From: an uncultured bacterium | GTDB lineage: Bacteria > Cyanobacteriota > Vampirovibrionia > Gastranaerophilales > Gastranaerophilaceae | Direction of reading: 5' to 3' | Length of the DNA stretch: 64,000 nucleotides | Assembly: GCA_948684385.1 (NCBI GenBank) | Contig: CAPQCU010000010.1 | Span: 7,948 to 71,947, forward strand | In this document: positions 41,736 through 50,308 of the stretch, one piece after another | Layout of the letters: each line of letters opens with the position of its first letter | Numbering within the stretch: the stretch's first letter is position 1 | Program-made: the position numbers and the translations under genes | The notes under the pieces: model-generated | Told to the model about the DNA's origin: nothing | The model's database searches: none | What the model saw: the letters and a program-made list of their open reading frames with translations, nothing else

Positions 41736-43164
41736 AATAATCATCTATTCTCTGCTTCTTATTCTGCTCACTCTCTCGCTTTATATCCGCAATAATTCCG
41801 GTGCGATTTTTGCAGGAATCGGAAACTATTATTACAAACATAATAATGTTGCTAAGGCTCAAGATTTTTATGAAAAATCTTTTGAACGCGGTGAGAAAAG
41901 CGCACGTGATATTTATGTTAACTCAATTATTAACTCGCCTTTGACGATTGAAGCGCAGGAAAAACTGGTTAACTTTGCTCAGGGAAAGGTTCAGGACGTG
42001 GCTTCCGGTAAGGCACAGAGCTTTTTGTATGAGCTTAAGAGAGAAATTCATAACCAATACCCTTTGAATTATATTAAGCAGGCTCCGCATAACCGGCAGA
42101 TTGTAAGATGGAATAAATTTCCGGTCACTTATTCTTTTGCAAATTCTGCTCAGCCAGAGTACAAAGCAGAAATCCGAAAAGCTTTTTCTGAATGGGAAAA
42201 AGTCGGAGCAGTTTTATTTAGCGAGAGTGATAATAACTCAAATATTATAATAACTTTTAAAAATAACAAAAATAAAAATATGGAGTTCGGGCGAAAATAT
42301 GTTGTTGCATATACAGTACCTCAAATCTCCGGCAGCACTCTTCAGAGAATGGATATAAATTTCTTCGTTCAAGACCCTGAAGGACAAAATTTTACGAAAA
42401 ACCAGATTTATAACACGGCTTTACATGAAATTTTTCACGCTTTAGGTTTTATGGGGCATAGCTTTGATAAAGAAGATATTATGTATCTGGCAAAAGATAA
42501 TAATACTCTGGTAAACGATACGCGGGCTGAACTTACTGAGGCTGATAAAAGTACTTTGAAGCTTTTGTATAAGATTAAACCTGATGTTACTAACTCGGAC
42601 GAGCTTAAGAGCGAGTATGTTCCTTATCTGGTATTGGGTGATGATGAAGAGGTTAATGTTTCAAAAGTACGTGAAGCGAAAAACTACATTTATCACGCGC
42701 CTACATTGCCTTCCGGTTACATTGATATGGCAGAGAGCCTTGCAGCTGAAAAACGATATCCTGAAGCTATCAGGCATTTGGAAAAAGCTTTGAGACTCGC
42801 TGATACTTATGATATGCAATACATTGTTTATTATAATCTTGCGGTTTGTTATTTTTATATTGACCATAAGGAAATGGCGCTTGATTATCTGGAAAAAGCA
42901 CGCGAGATTAAAGACTGCGAAGAGATTCATTCGCTCAAAGCTGAAATCTTAGTGAAAACAGACAAAAATGGCGCGATAAATGAGTATAATTATTTAATTA
43001 ACCTTTCTCCGGATAATCCTGAATACACATTGAGACTCGCAAATATTTATATTAAAGATTATGAGTATTTGAAAGCAAGAAAGATTTTGAAAGAGTTTTT
43101 GAAACGTAACCCTAATTTGAAAAATGATAAACGATTTTCACCTTACGGGATATTGTTGTGGTAA
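41725..43164 (+). CDS. Membrane-anchored matrixin-like protease with TPRs
   Basis: 479 aa from ATG 41725, chosen for the GGAGG 9 nt upstream; an ATG at 41716 is also open. A signal anchor is at 5-22, a helical repeat at about 35-60, then a metzincin catalytic domain with HEIFHALGFMGHS (HExxHxxGxxGH zinc site) followed by a Met-turn-like IMYL. C-terminal TPR-like repeats at about 330-465 (YPEAIRHLEKALRLA, MALDYLEKAREI). Predicted extracytoplasmic zinc protease; substrate unknown. Fusion of matrixin and TPR is uncommon. Confidence 0.8.
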   Translation: MKNRIIIYSLLLILLTLSLYIRNNSGAIFAGIGNYYYKHNNVAKAQDFYEKSFERGEKSARDIYVNSIINSPLTIEAQEKLVNFAQGKVQDVASGKAQSFLYELKREIHNQYPLNYIKQAPHNRQIVRWNKFPVTYSFANSAQPEYKAEIRKAFSEWEKVGAVLFSESDNNSNIIITFKNNKNKNMEFGRKYVVAYTVPQISGSTLQRMDINFFVQDPEGQNFTKNQIYNTALHEIFHALGFMGHSFDKEDIMYLAKDNNTLVNDTRAELTEADKSTLKLLYKIKPDVTNSDELKSEYVPYLVLGDDEEVNVSKVREAKNYIYHAPTLPSGYIDMAESLAAEKRYPEAIRHLEKALRLADTYDMQYIVYYNLAVCYFYIDHKEMALDYLEKAREIKDCEEIHSLKAEILVKTDKNGAINEYNYLINLSPDNPEYTLRLANIYIKDYEYLKARKILKEFLKRNPNLKNDKRFSPYGILLW

Positions 43165-43187
43165 AAATTTTGTGTTATTTTTCAGGT

Positions 43188-43412
43188 ATGAAAGTTGATT
43201 CAATCAAAAGTTATGTAACGCCGAAAACAACCGGATATTCTGCTACAGCAGCTCTCGGGATTGCTGTTTTGAGCGGGGTAAGCAAGAATAAAAGTTTCAG
43301 AAAAACGCATAAGCCGTTTGCGTATATTTCGGCATTTCTCACTGCTGTTCATATTGCATTAATCGAATCGTATAAAAAATGTAACAAAAACACTCGTAAA
43401 TCGTTACATTAA
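43188..43412 (+). CDS. Small membrane protein
   Basis: 74 aa from ATG 43188; an alternative GTG at 43158 overlaps the previous stop. Begins MKVDSIKSYVTPKTTGYSA, resembling the short Ser/Thr/Asn-rich starts of other local proteins, then two hydrophobic segments (about 18-32 and 48-64) and a basic tail. Unknown. Confidence 0.55.
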   Translation: MKVDSIKSYVTPKTTGYSATAALGIAVLSGVSKNKSFRKTHKPFAYISAFLTAVHIALIESYKKCNKNTRKSLH

Positions 43413-43462
43413 TACATTTTTATTATACAATTATTTTTGAGGGTATAAAAAAGGTAAATAAA

Positions 43463-44143
43463 ATGTTTAACGAAATCAAAACTCATGAAATCACGGTCGA
43501 CATTGTTATTCTGACAATAAAAGATGATGCTTTACAGGCTCTTCTTGTAAAACGTAACAACGAACCGTTCAAAGATAAATGGGCAATTCCCGGCGGATAT
43601 GTTCGAATGTCTGAAAACCTTGATGAAGCGGCAATGAGAGTTTTGAAAGAAAAAACAAATGTTGATAATATTTACTTAGAACAGCTTTATACCTTCGGTG
43701 ACCCTCTAAGACACCCTGTTTCAAGAGTTATTACGTGTGCTTATTTTGCGCTTATCAGAGCAGAAGATTTTGATGTTGTGACAACTGCAGAACTTGCGTG
43801 GCATAAGGTCTCTGACCTGCCTCCGCTTGCGTTTGACCACAAAGAAATTATTCAATATTCTCTTAAACGTACAAGAGAACGTCTTGAAATGTGTCCGGTT
43901 GCTTATCAGCTTCTGAATGAAAAATTCACTCTGACAGAAATGCAAAAAGCTTATGAAATGATTATGGAAAAGAAACTTGATAAGCGTAATTTTAGAAAGA
44001 AAGTTATTACAACTGATGGCTTAAGAGAGCTTAACGAGTTTTCAAAATCATCTTCTAAAAGACCGGCAAGACTTTATACTTTTGATAATATTAAGCTCAA
44101 CTCAAAAAGAGCACACTTCATTAAAAAGGAGACAAAATGTTAA
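43463..44143 (+). CDS. NrtR-type Nudix regulator
   Basis: 226 aa. N-terminal Nudix-like domain: TVDIVILTIKDDALQALLVKR and a box GGYVRMSENLDEAAMRVLKEKTNV whose REUXEE part is degraded (VLKEKT), as in NrtR regulators that bind ADP-ribose instead of cleaving it. C-terminal winged helix (FTLTEMQKAYEMIMEKKLDKRNFRKKV). Likely a repressor of NAD-related genes, none of which are adjacent. Overlaps secG by 7 nt. Confidence 0.85.
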   Translation: MFNEIKTHEITVDIVILTIKDDALQALLVKRNNEPFKDKWAIPGGYVRMSENLDEAAMRVLKEKTNVDNIYLEQLYTFGDPLRHPVSRVITCAYFALIRAEDFDVVTTAELAWHKVSDLPPLAFDHKEIIQYSLKRTRERLEMCPVAYQLLNEKFTLTEMQKAYEMIMEKKLDKRNFRKKVITTDGLRELNEFSKSSSKRPARLYTFDNIKLNSKRAHFIKKETKC

Positions 44144-44361
44144 CATTTTTCTGGATATTACAAGTTCTATCAGCAGCATTGCTAATTGTTTTAATACTTA
44201 TGCATTCACCTAAAGGCGACGGTATCGCGGGGATTGGAAACGCAGCTCAGGTATTTTCTTCACAAAAGAGTGCCGAAAAAGGATTAAATAAACTGACCGG
44301 TATTGTTGCTGCGGTATTTATTGTTTGCGTATTTCTTTTAGGATTTGGTATCATCAAATAG
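44137..44361 (+). CDS. secG: Preprotein translocase subunit SecG
   Basis: 74 aa. Two helices (LQVLSAALLIVLILM and VAAVFIVCVFLLGFGII) separated by HSPKGDGIAG...FSSQKSAEKGLNKLT, the SecG loop. Partner of SecY/SecE in the inner membrane. Confidence 0.9.
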   Translation: MLTFFWILQVLSAALLIVLILMHSPKGDGIAGIGNAAQVFSSQKSAEKGLNKLTGIVAAVFIVCVFLLGFGIIK

Positions 44362-44362
44362 C

Positions 44363-45103
44363 ATGAATGAAATTTTTGCAAGAAATGTTTTGTACTGGGG
44401 AGAAGAAGCCCAGAACAAGATTTTAAGCTCGCATGTATGTGTGTTCGGATTAGGCGGAGTCGGCGGCTTTTGCGCGGAAACTTTAGCCAGAAGCGGAGCC
44501 GGTGAACTTACGCTTGTTGATTTTGATAAGGTTTCAAAAACAAATATTAACCGCCAGATTATTGCAGCGCATTCGACTGTCGGAATGCTTAAAACAGAGC
44601 TGTTTGAAAAACGGTTGAAAGATATTAATCCGGATATTAAACTTAATCTTGTAAGTGATTTTTTTGTTGAAGATTTTGATTTTTCAAAAGTTGATTATGT
44701 AGCGGATGCAATAGATACAATGCGCTCGAAGGTTAATTTATTATCAACATGTGTAGAAAAAAATATTCCTGTGATTTCTTCAATGGGAGCAGGAAACCGA
44801 ATAAATCCGGAGAAGCTTTATGTATCTGATATTTCCGAAATCCATGATAAGAAAGCGCCGTTTGTTTCTCAGGTTATTTATCAGTTGAAAAAACGCGGGA
44901 TAGAAAAAGGAATAACTGTTGTTACAAGTGACGAAAAGCCTTTTGTGCAGGAGAAGATTACAGAAGTTGAAAACATTACAACTCAAAGCGGAGAAGAAAT
45001 CCAGTTTAATAAAATAATTCCTTCTTCAACCCCGTTTGTGGCTTCAACTGCTGGAATAATGATGGCAAGCCGGATTGTGCGTGATATTATTTCTTATCAA
45101 TAA
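44363..45103 (+). CDS. tcdA: tRNA threonylcarbamoyladenosine dehydratase
   Basis: 246 aa from ATG 44363, 1 nt after the secG stop. E1/ThiF fold: CVFGLGGVGGFCAETLARSG, then LVDFDKVSKTNINRQ (ATP contact Asp/Asn/Arg), ADAIDTMRSK. Matches TcdA (CsdL, formerly YgdL), which forms cyclic t6A at A37 of ANN-decoding tRNAs. The 3' end overlaps the convergent 458-aa gene by 17 nt. Confidence 0.88.
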   Translation: MNEIFARNVLYWGEEAQNKILSSHVCVFGLGGVGGFCAETLARSGAGELTLVDFDKVSKTNINRQIIAAHSTVGMLKTELFEKRLKDINPDIKLNLVSDFFVEDFDFSKVDYVADAIDTMRSKVNLLSTCVEKNIPVISSMGAGNRINPEKLYVSDISEIHDKKAPFVSQVIYQLKKRGIEKGITVVTSDEKPFVQEKITEVENITTQSGEEIQFNKIIPSSTPFVASTAGIMMASRIVRDIISYQ

Positions 45104-46463
45104 GCTTGTAAGCATATTTAATATTGTAATCTTGAAGCTCTTCTTCCGAAATTTCGCAGGCTTTTTTGATTAATTTAGCTGTTTCTGTGCCCGAAATCTT
45201 AAATATTTCAGAAATCTCATAAGCTGTTTTCCAGATATTGTTTTCTGTTTTTAAATCCGGTTTTACTGCTTTAAAATATGCTTGCAGTTTTTGTAAATCT
45301 GCTTGTGAGAAGTTAAAAGTATCGTCCAGAATGCATATAATAGCACAGTTTTTGAGGTACTGTAAAGCCCTTTCATGGCTTTCTTTTTCCATTTGATTAT
45401 AAATATTTGTCTGATTTTTTGCTGTAATGTGAAAGTCTATTAATAAATCTGTTTTCACCTGTTCAAAATCACGGGATGATAAAACGCTATTTGTTTCTGT
45501 ATAATTTTCTATATTCTGACCGTTAAATAAATCAAAAATGCTTGTAAACCCGTTTTTGTAAGCATCATTTTTCAGTGCAACAATTAACCTATCTGTATCA
45601 AAAGGTGCAATATCATATTTAGAGGTTATTTTATTTATAGCTGCAGCTTCTTTTATAGATTTTTCTATATTTCTGTCAAGCGGGTTAATTTTAGGTGTAT
45701 ATTGAGTATCATCAAATGCAATACGCCTTTCGAGCTCGGCAGTTAATAATCCTTCCTGTCCTAAAGAAAGGTTTAAACTTTCGGTGATTTTATCCAGTAT
45801 TTCATCGGTTATCTTGAATGAGATGTCTCTTGTGAGAGCTTTTAGAGAAGGCAGGTTGTGTTCTTTTAATGCATCGCTGATTATGTTTCTCAAATTTTGC
45901 TGTTCTTCAGGATTTAGTTCGAATGTAAGAATTAAAGATTGGATGAATTTTTCGTCGTTCTCTTTGCTTTTTTTTATGGTATTTTTTATGCTTTGTTCAA
46001 AATTGTCTGTTTCAGAGAAGTCTGGGTCGTATCCGAATTCAGAATCGCACCTGTCGACAATTTTATTAACAAGAATTTCATAATTTTCATCGTCTAAATC
46101 AATAATATCGTTAATTTTTTCTGTTAAATCACATTGAAGATCCATATTTTCTTCGCCGCCAATATCGCTCATAGAAGTGTAATTGTTGCTTTGTAAAAAA
46201 TTTGCGATTGTGTCTTTAACTTTATTCAAAATATCAGCTGACAGCCCGAATGCTGCTGCTATACTTCCTGCAAATAATAAATCGTCTTTATTAAGTTTAA
46301 AAGACTTACCTTTAAACTGTATTTGACTTTTTCCAAGTACAGACATTTTGTTTAAATCTCTTTGCAAATTCTCTGGCAGCTCTTCTGGTGTATTATTGTC
46401 TTTGATTTTAAAATTTTGAGACGCATAAGTATTTACATTTGCAAAGAAATTAATTTTGTTCAT
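45087..46463 (-). CDS. Repeat protein with N-terminal FKG peptide, unknown function
   Basis: 458 aa from ATG 46463 (AGGTG upstream; GTG 46469 is possible). An Asn/Ser-rich start contains NFKI and then IQFKGKSFKL at about 50-60. The body is helical, acidic and appears to contain three imperfect repeats of 90-110 residues, each with a hydrophobic helix (LLFAGSIAAAFGLS; FIQSLILTFELNP; TSKYDIAPFDTDRLIVAL) and an N-Y/L-x-S segment. No enzyme motif seen. Same tag as at 694 and 50309. Confidence 0.72.
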   Translation of the reverse strand: MNKINFFANVNTYASQNFKIKDNNTPEELPENLQRDLNKMSVLGKSQIQFKGKSFKLNKDDLLFAGSIAAAFGLSADILNKVKDTIANFLQSNNYTSMSDIGGEENMDLQCDLTEKINDIIDLDDENYEILVNKIVDRCDSEFGYDPDFSETDNFEQSIKNTIKKSKENDEKFIQSLILTFELNPEEQQNLRNIISDALKEHNLPSLKALTRDISFKITDEILDKITESLNLSLGQEGLLTAELERRIAFDDTQYTPKINPLDRNIEKSIKEAAAINKITSKYDIAPFDTDRLIVALKNDAYKNGFTSIFDLFNGQNIENYTETNSVLSSRDFEQVKTDLLIDFHITAKNQTNIYNQMEKESHERALQYLKNCAIICILDDTFNFSQADLQKLQAYFKAVKPDLKTENNIWKTAYEISEIFKISGTETAKLIKKACEISEEELQDYNIKYAYKLIDKK

Positions 46464-46558
46464 TTTCACTTCACCTTTTTTACACTATAATGTATAAAAG
46501 ATAATAGAAATGAAAAATTGCTTAACTATTAAGATATGTAACGCTGAAAGAGGTGTTG

Positions 46559-46924
46559 ATGGAAGAACTATCGCTAAGAAACTATGCACATTTAGGCGAC
46601 GCTGTTTGGGAAATCTTTGTGCGTGAATACGTGATTTTAAAAACTTCAAGCTCCAAGATGTTACATAAAATGACAACAGACAGGGTTAATGCAGGATTTC
46701 AGGCTGATATGCTGAATTTTATTTCTGATGATTTAACAGAAGAAGAACACGAGCTTGCAAGAAGAGCCAGAAATCTTCCTATTCCTGTAGGAAGGCGCTC
46801 AATTCAAAATATTTACAGACCTTCAACAGCTTTCGAAGTTCTAATAGGATACTGGTACTTAGAAGATAAAGAACGGCTGGAGGTTTTTTACAAAAAATTC
46901 CGCTCTACAGAATTTTTTAGCTAA
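46559..46924 (+). CDS. mrnC: Mini-ribonuclease III
   Basis: 121 aa from ATG 46559 with AAAGAGG upstream. LRNYAHLGDAVWEIFVREY carries the catalytic Asp of the RNase III domain; ARRARN and FEVLIGYWYLE follow, with no dsRNA-binding domain. It matures 23S rRNA in organisms where studied. Convergent and slightly overlapping with the TPR gene. Confidence 0.9.
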   Translation: MEELSLRNYAHLGDAVWEIFVREYVILKTSSSKMLHKMTTDRVNAGFQADMLNFISDDLTEEEHELARRARNLPIPVGRRSIQNIYRPSTAFEVLIGYWYLEDKERLEVFYKKFRSTEFFS

Positions 46925-47954
46925 GCCCCAGCTCCTGATTAATCCTTTCTGTGTATTCCTGCAAAATATGGCTGTCAGGGCATTGTTGAAGCAGCCTGCT
47001 AAGCTCCTGTTTTGCAAGGGCAAGGTACCCTGTATCATAGAGAATAATTATTTTTAAAAGGTTTGCTTCAAATAAGTTATCAGGAAGCTCTTCTAATGCA
47101 CGTTTATAATGTTTCTCCGAGTAATAAAGATTTGCTAAAGCAAAATGATAATTTGTATTTTGCGGGTTTAGAGAAATTGCAATATTATAGTATTTTTTAG
47201 CAAAAGCAGTGTCACCCTGTTTAAAGTACATATTTGCTAAATTATAATGATATTTGTCGTTGCAAGGTTCAAGCTTAATCGCTTTTAGCAAATGCTTGCA
47301 AGCTTTTTTATAATTGCCCTGATAATCTTCTATAAGCCCGCAGAAATTTAAAAGCTCTGCATTCTCGCTGTTATCGGAAAGCTTTTGAACGAGAGCAATA
47401 CATTTATCTTTCTTATTCAGGGCGTAGTAAATTTGACCCAGAAGCAGCAAAACTTCCTGATTTTCAGGACTCTTGGAGTAAAGCTTTTCAGCGAGCTCTT
47501 CTGCTTTTGTAAAATCCTGCCTGCGGTAAAGAGCTTTTGCCTGTTCTAAAATAACTGCTGTGTTTTCGCTCTTTATATTGTATTCAAAAATTTCTTCAAA
47601 TTTCCCCTGCAAGTTCAAAAGTTTGAAAATCTCTGCTAAATCTTTGTCGCTGTTTGAGATGCAATAAATGTTTTTTGCAGTTTGTTCGGCTTCCTGAAAA
47701 GCTTCTTTGTCGACAAAAATTTGTTTAAGTAGTTTTAAGGCATTAATATGTTCAGGTGCATTGTCCAAAACTTGTCCAATGTAGCTTAAGGTACGTTCTT
47801 CGTCTCCTAATTTGTAATAAAGCTCAGCGATTTCCAGAAGCAGCTCCGAGCTTGTATTATCTTCTTCCAGAGCCTTATAAAACACTTCAATAGCTTTTTT
47901 GTAGTGTCCTCTTTGTTTTAATATAAAGCCTTCCTGCAATAAATTTTTAATCAT
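46917..47954 (-). CDS. TPR-repeat protein
   Basis: 345 aa, tetratricopeptide repeats from end to end (GHYKKAIEVFYKALEED; NYKKACKHLLKAIKLEP; DTAFAKKYYNIAISLNP). No signal peptide. Overlaps the divIC-like gene by 8 nt, so it is translated with it; possibly a scaffold for envelope or division proteins. Client unknown. Confidence 0.85.
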   Translation of the reverse strand: MIKNLLQEGFILKQRGHYKKAIEVFYKALEEDNTSSELLLEIAELYYKLGDEERTLSYIGQVLDNAPEHINALKLLKQIFVDKEAFQEAEQTAKNIYCISNSDKDLAEIFKLLNLQGKFEEIFEYNIKSENTAVILEQAKALYRRQDFTKAEELAEKLYSKSPENQEVLLLLGQIYYALNKKDKCIALVQKLSDNSENAELLNFCGLIEDYQGNYKKACKHLLKAIKLEPCNDKYHYNLANMYFKQGDTAFAKKYYNIAISLNPQNTNYHFALANLYYSEKHYKRALEELPDNLFEANLLKIIILYDTGYLALAKQELSRLLQQCPDSHILQEYTERINQELGLS

Positions 47955-48375
47955 GTTTTATAAATCTCATCAGTTTTGCAATCGGATCTGCAACATCTTT
48001 TTCGTCTTCCGGTTTTGTATTAATAATTACCAGAACTTCGTCTTCTCCGGACATTTTTAAGTTGTTTCTAGCGATTGCTTCTAAGCCTGTAACATTTGAA
48101 AAGTTTTTAATGTTGTCTTGCAGCTGCTCGTTAAGTGCTTTTGCCGAGTTTCTGGTTTTTGTTATCTGGACAATTTTAGCTTTGTAAGAAACTATTTTTG
48201 AAATATTCAAAACAGCACTTATGGTGATTTGGATAAGGCAGAGGAGCAGTATTACTGTTAAAAAAGAGTAATAAAAACCGTTTGAAGCAGATGATTTTTT
48301 CTTCTTGGCTTCAGCTTTTTTGACCCTGTTAATGACTCGTTTTTGCTTTCTCTGTTCTTGTTTGTATCTAATCAT
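47947..48375 (-). CDS. DivIC/FtsB-type septum formation protein
   Basis: 142 aa. A strongly basic cytoplasmic N-terminus (1-30), one helix (FYYSFLTVILLLCLIQI), then a coiled coil (NSAKALNEQLQDNI) and LEAIARNNLKMSGEDEVLVII, the septum-initiator signature. Acts in the divisome at the inner membrane. A perfect TATAAT ends 6 nt before ATG; no Shine-Dalgarno. Confidence 0.85.
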   Translation of the reverse strand: MIRYKQEQRKQKRVINRVKKAEAKKKKSSASNGFYYSFLTVILLLCLIQITISAVLNISKIVSYKAKIVQITKTRNSAKALNEQLQDNIKNFSNVTGLEAIARNNLKMSGEDEVLVIINTKPEDEKDVADPIAKLMRFIKHD

Positions 48376-48381
48376 AAATCA

Positions 48382-48387
48382 ATTATA
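48382..48387 (-). promoter_or_regulatory. -10 box, probable leaderless promoter
   Basis: TATAAT, 6 nt before ATG 48375. Confidence 0.55.
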
Positions 48388-48404
48388 TAAAAATTCCGGG
48401 ATAA

Positions 48405-49115
48405 TTACAACTTAAATCCTGTAGAAAAACTTACAGCAGTACTTCTTTTTCCGCTGGAATAATAAGACTCGGCAAGCCCGAGTTCAAATTTTAAAGATTC
48501 TGCATATTTTTTTAAAGCAGGGCTGTAAACGAGTGTAATTTCGTTTTTGTTTTTAGGCAGGTTAACATAATTTGTAAAGCTGTCTTTTAAAGTCAGCCTG
48601 TCAGTAATATGCCATTCTGGTGTTACTCTTGCGGTAGCGTACTGAGAACCTACATCTTGAGAGGCATTCTGTCTTATTGTTGTGTTAAGAGAAAAAAACT
48701 TTGGGAAATCATACCTCACAAAAACTCCGGTAGAAGACTCTATTTGCGAGTACGAAATCTCTTCATCCCAGATAGTTCCGTAAGTAAAGCCATGTGTGCT
48801 TTCAGTTAAGCTTCCGCTTAAAGGAAGAATATCTTTCAAAGCATTTCTTGTTATTGCTGCCCTTGCGAGGGCGCTCCTGGGTGTGTTGGTGTTTGAAGTT
48901 ATATTTAACATTTTAATCGGAATGGTGACTGAACGCTGAGGAATGTTTACTTTTGGTTTTTCAATGTTTTCATCAAGATAAATCGTCTCAACCGGATTGT
49001 CATCATACTCAACCTGACCTTGAAGTTTGTATGTTTCTTTTACTTTCTCTTCTTCTGCAAGAGAAGGGAGAAAATTTATGAACATTAAAAATATTATTAA
49101 TAGAATTCTGAACAT
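48405..49115 (-). CDS. Outer-membrane beta-barrel-like protein
   Basis: 236 aa. Signal peptide ending FLPSLA; residues 25-75 polar linker; from about 110 alternating amphipathic strands (GVFVRYDFPKFFSLNTTIRQ; ARVTPEWHITDRLTLKDSFT; ESLKFELGLAESYYSS) and a C-terminal FSTGFKL. A small barrel is likely; function unknown. TAAAAT ends 6 nt before ATG. Confidence 0.7.
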   Translation of the reverse strand: MFRILLIIFLMFINFLPSLAEEEKVKETYKLQGQVEYDDNPVETIYLDENIEKPKVNIPQRSVTIPIKMLNITSNTNTPRSALARAAITRNALKDILPLSGSLTESTHGFTYGTIWDEEISYSQIESSTGVFVRYDFPKFFSLNTTIRQNASQDVGSQYATARVTPEWHITDRLTLKDSFTNYVNLPKNKNEITLVYSPALKKYAESLKFELGLAESYYSSGKRSTAVSFSTGFKL

Positions 49116-49121
49116 ACTAAT

Positions 49122-49127
49122 ATTTTA
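49122..49127 (-). promoter_or_regulatory. -10 box, probable leaderless promoter
   Basis: TAAAAT, 6 nt before ATG 49115. Confidence 0.45.
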
Positions 49128-49224
49128 GTTTAAATAGAGAATGATTTCAATTAAAATTTCTCCAACCGGCGAATGTTTTTTTCTGACAAAATGGAAGATA
49201 ACTATTGAAGAAGTGAGGTTTATT

Positions 49225-49650
49225 ATGAAAAAAATGTTTTTAATTTTTGGTTTAGTGATGGTAACGGGCTGTGTTTGGGCAGAAGACAATATTGCAGTTG
49301 TGGATTTACAGAAAATTGTTAGTAACTCTTCTCAGGTCAGACAGCTAAAACAAGAGCATGCTAAGAAAATGGAAGAGCTTAATAAAGTTATTGTAAACGC
49401 AAGGAGTGCAATCTCAAAAGAGAATGATGCATCAAAAATTTTGCAGTTAGAGGAAAAATACACAAATGAGTTCAATGATAAAAAAGCTGCACTGGATAAA
49501 GATTATTCAAATCGTTTGAATGCAATCGAAAAAAATATAAAAGATGAAATTGCAAAAAAAGCTCAGGCAGATAATTACGACTATGTTTTTGCAAAAAGCG
49601 TACTTCTGTATGGCGGTAAAGATATAACTAATGAAATAAAAGTTAAGTGA
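49225..49650 (+). CDS. OmpH/Skp-family periplasmic chaperone
   Basis: 141 aa from ATG 49225 (GAGG upstream). Signal peptide with VTGC (lipobox-like) followed by VWAED, so either a lipoprotein or a free periplasmic protein. Mature start IAVVDLQKIVSNSSQVRQLKQEH is the Skp beta-strand plus long helical arms (about 45-120). Escorts outer-membrane proteins; the divergent neighbour is a barrel-like protein. Confidence 0.85.
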   Translation: MKKMFLIFGLVMVTGCVWAEDNIAVVDLQKIVSNSSQVRQLKQEHAKKMEELNKVIVNARSAISKENDASKILQLEEKYTNEFNDKKAALDKDYSNRLNAIEKNIKDEIAKKAQADNYDYVFAKSVLLYGGKDITNEIKVK

Positions 49651-49723
49651 TATTAAGATAAGTTGTTGCTTTATAATTTTTTGTATTATAATATTGATAC
49701 AAAAGCTTATGGAGAACAAAGTT

Positions 49724-50053
49724 ATGCAAAAGAAAATTTTGATTTCATTAGGTTTGATGGCAGTAGTAGGACTTACTGCACAAGCATTTGCGCACTCAAC
49801 TATTTATACAGATGAGCTGGGCAGAATGCACTTTTTAGGTAAAGACCCGGGAGCAAAAACTCTTCAAAAAGTTGAAGATTATAATGATCCTGCTCAAAAA
49901 GACGTAACTAATGTAGTTAATAATAACGAAGAACAGCCTTCTGAAGCAGAAGAAACAAAGGTAAACGATAAGAAACCGGAAAAAGTTCGCAAAATGTATT
50001 CCGAATCTGCAATACCGAATAACAATCAGAAGATGTTCTGGCAAATCTGGTAA
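49724..50053 (+). CDS. Small secreted protein
   Basis: 109 aa from ATG 49724 (GGAG upstream). Signal peptide MQKKILISLGLMAVVGLTAQ ending AFAHS. Mature part STIYTDELGRMHFLGKDPG, then an Asn/Glu/Lys-rich low-complexity stretch. Unknown. It lies directly before tRNA-Gln. Confidence 0.7.
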   Translation: MQKKILISLGLMAVVGLTAQAFAHSTIYTDELGRMHFLGKDPGAKTLQKVEDYNDPAQKDVTNVVNNNEEQPSEAEETKVNDKKPEKVRKMYSESAIPNNNQKMFWQIW

Positions 50054-50059
50054 AAATAT

Positions 50060-50130
50060 TCCCGGATCGTCTAGCGGCAGGACTGAAGATTCTGGCTCTT
50101 CCAACAGTGGTTCGAATCCATTTCCGGGAG
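50060..50130 (+). tRNA. tRNA-Gln(CTG)
   Basis: Acceptor TCCCGGA / TCCGGGA with U1-A72 typical of tRNA-Gln, anticodon arm GAAGA-TTCTGGC-TCTTC (anticodon CTG), T-arm AGTGG-TTCGAAT-CCATT, discriminator G, no encoded CCA. Confidence 0.88.
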
Positions 50131-50148
50131 TTTTTACAATAATTATAC

Positions 50149-50175
50149 AAAAAGCACGGTAATGCCGTGCTTTTT
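50149..50175 (+). terminator. Intrinsic terminator after tRNA-Gln
   Basis: AAAAAGCACGG / CCGTGCTTTTT, loop of about 4 nt. Confidence 0.88.
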
Positions 50176-50246
50176 GTTGCAGTTGGAATGTAAATGGATG
50201 AGAACCACCACAAGTCATAGACCCGTTAAACGCGAGCGAGCAAGAC

Positions 50247-50261
50247 AATCCATTTCCGGGA
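50247..50261 (+). repeat. Duplicated 3' end of tRNA-Gln (att-like)
   Basis: AATCCATTTCCGGGA is identical to 50115-50129 in the T-arm/acceptor of tRNA-Gln, 132 bp away. Such 3'-end duplications are left by site-specific integration at tRNA genes. Confidence 0.6.
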
Positions 50262-50267
50262 TATTTT

Positions 50268-50298
50268 TTGACGCAAAAAATTTTTTTAGCAGTTTTAA
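50268..50298 (+). promoter_or_regulatory. A6T7 promoter element
   Basis: TTGACGC, six A, seven T, AGCAG, TTTTAATG. Just after the tRNA-end repeat and about 20 nt before ATG 50309. Confidence 0.5.
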
Positions 50299-50308
50299 TG
50301 CTAATATA

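Noticed and set aside
49681..49708. Inverted repeat TTTTGTAT / ATACAAAA before 49724
   Set aside because: AT-rich palindrome that can arise by chance; no partner regulator or second copy.
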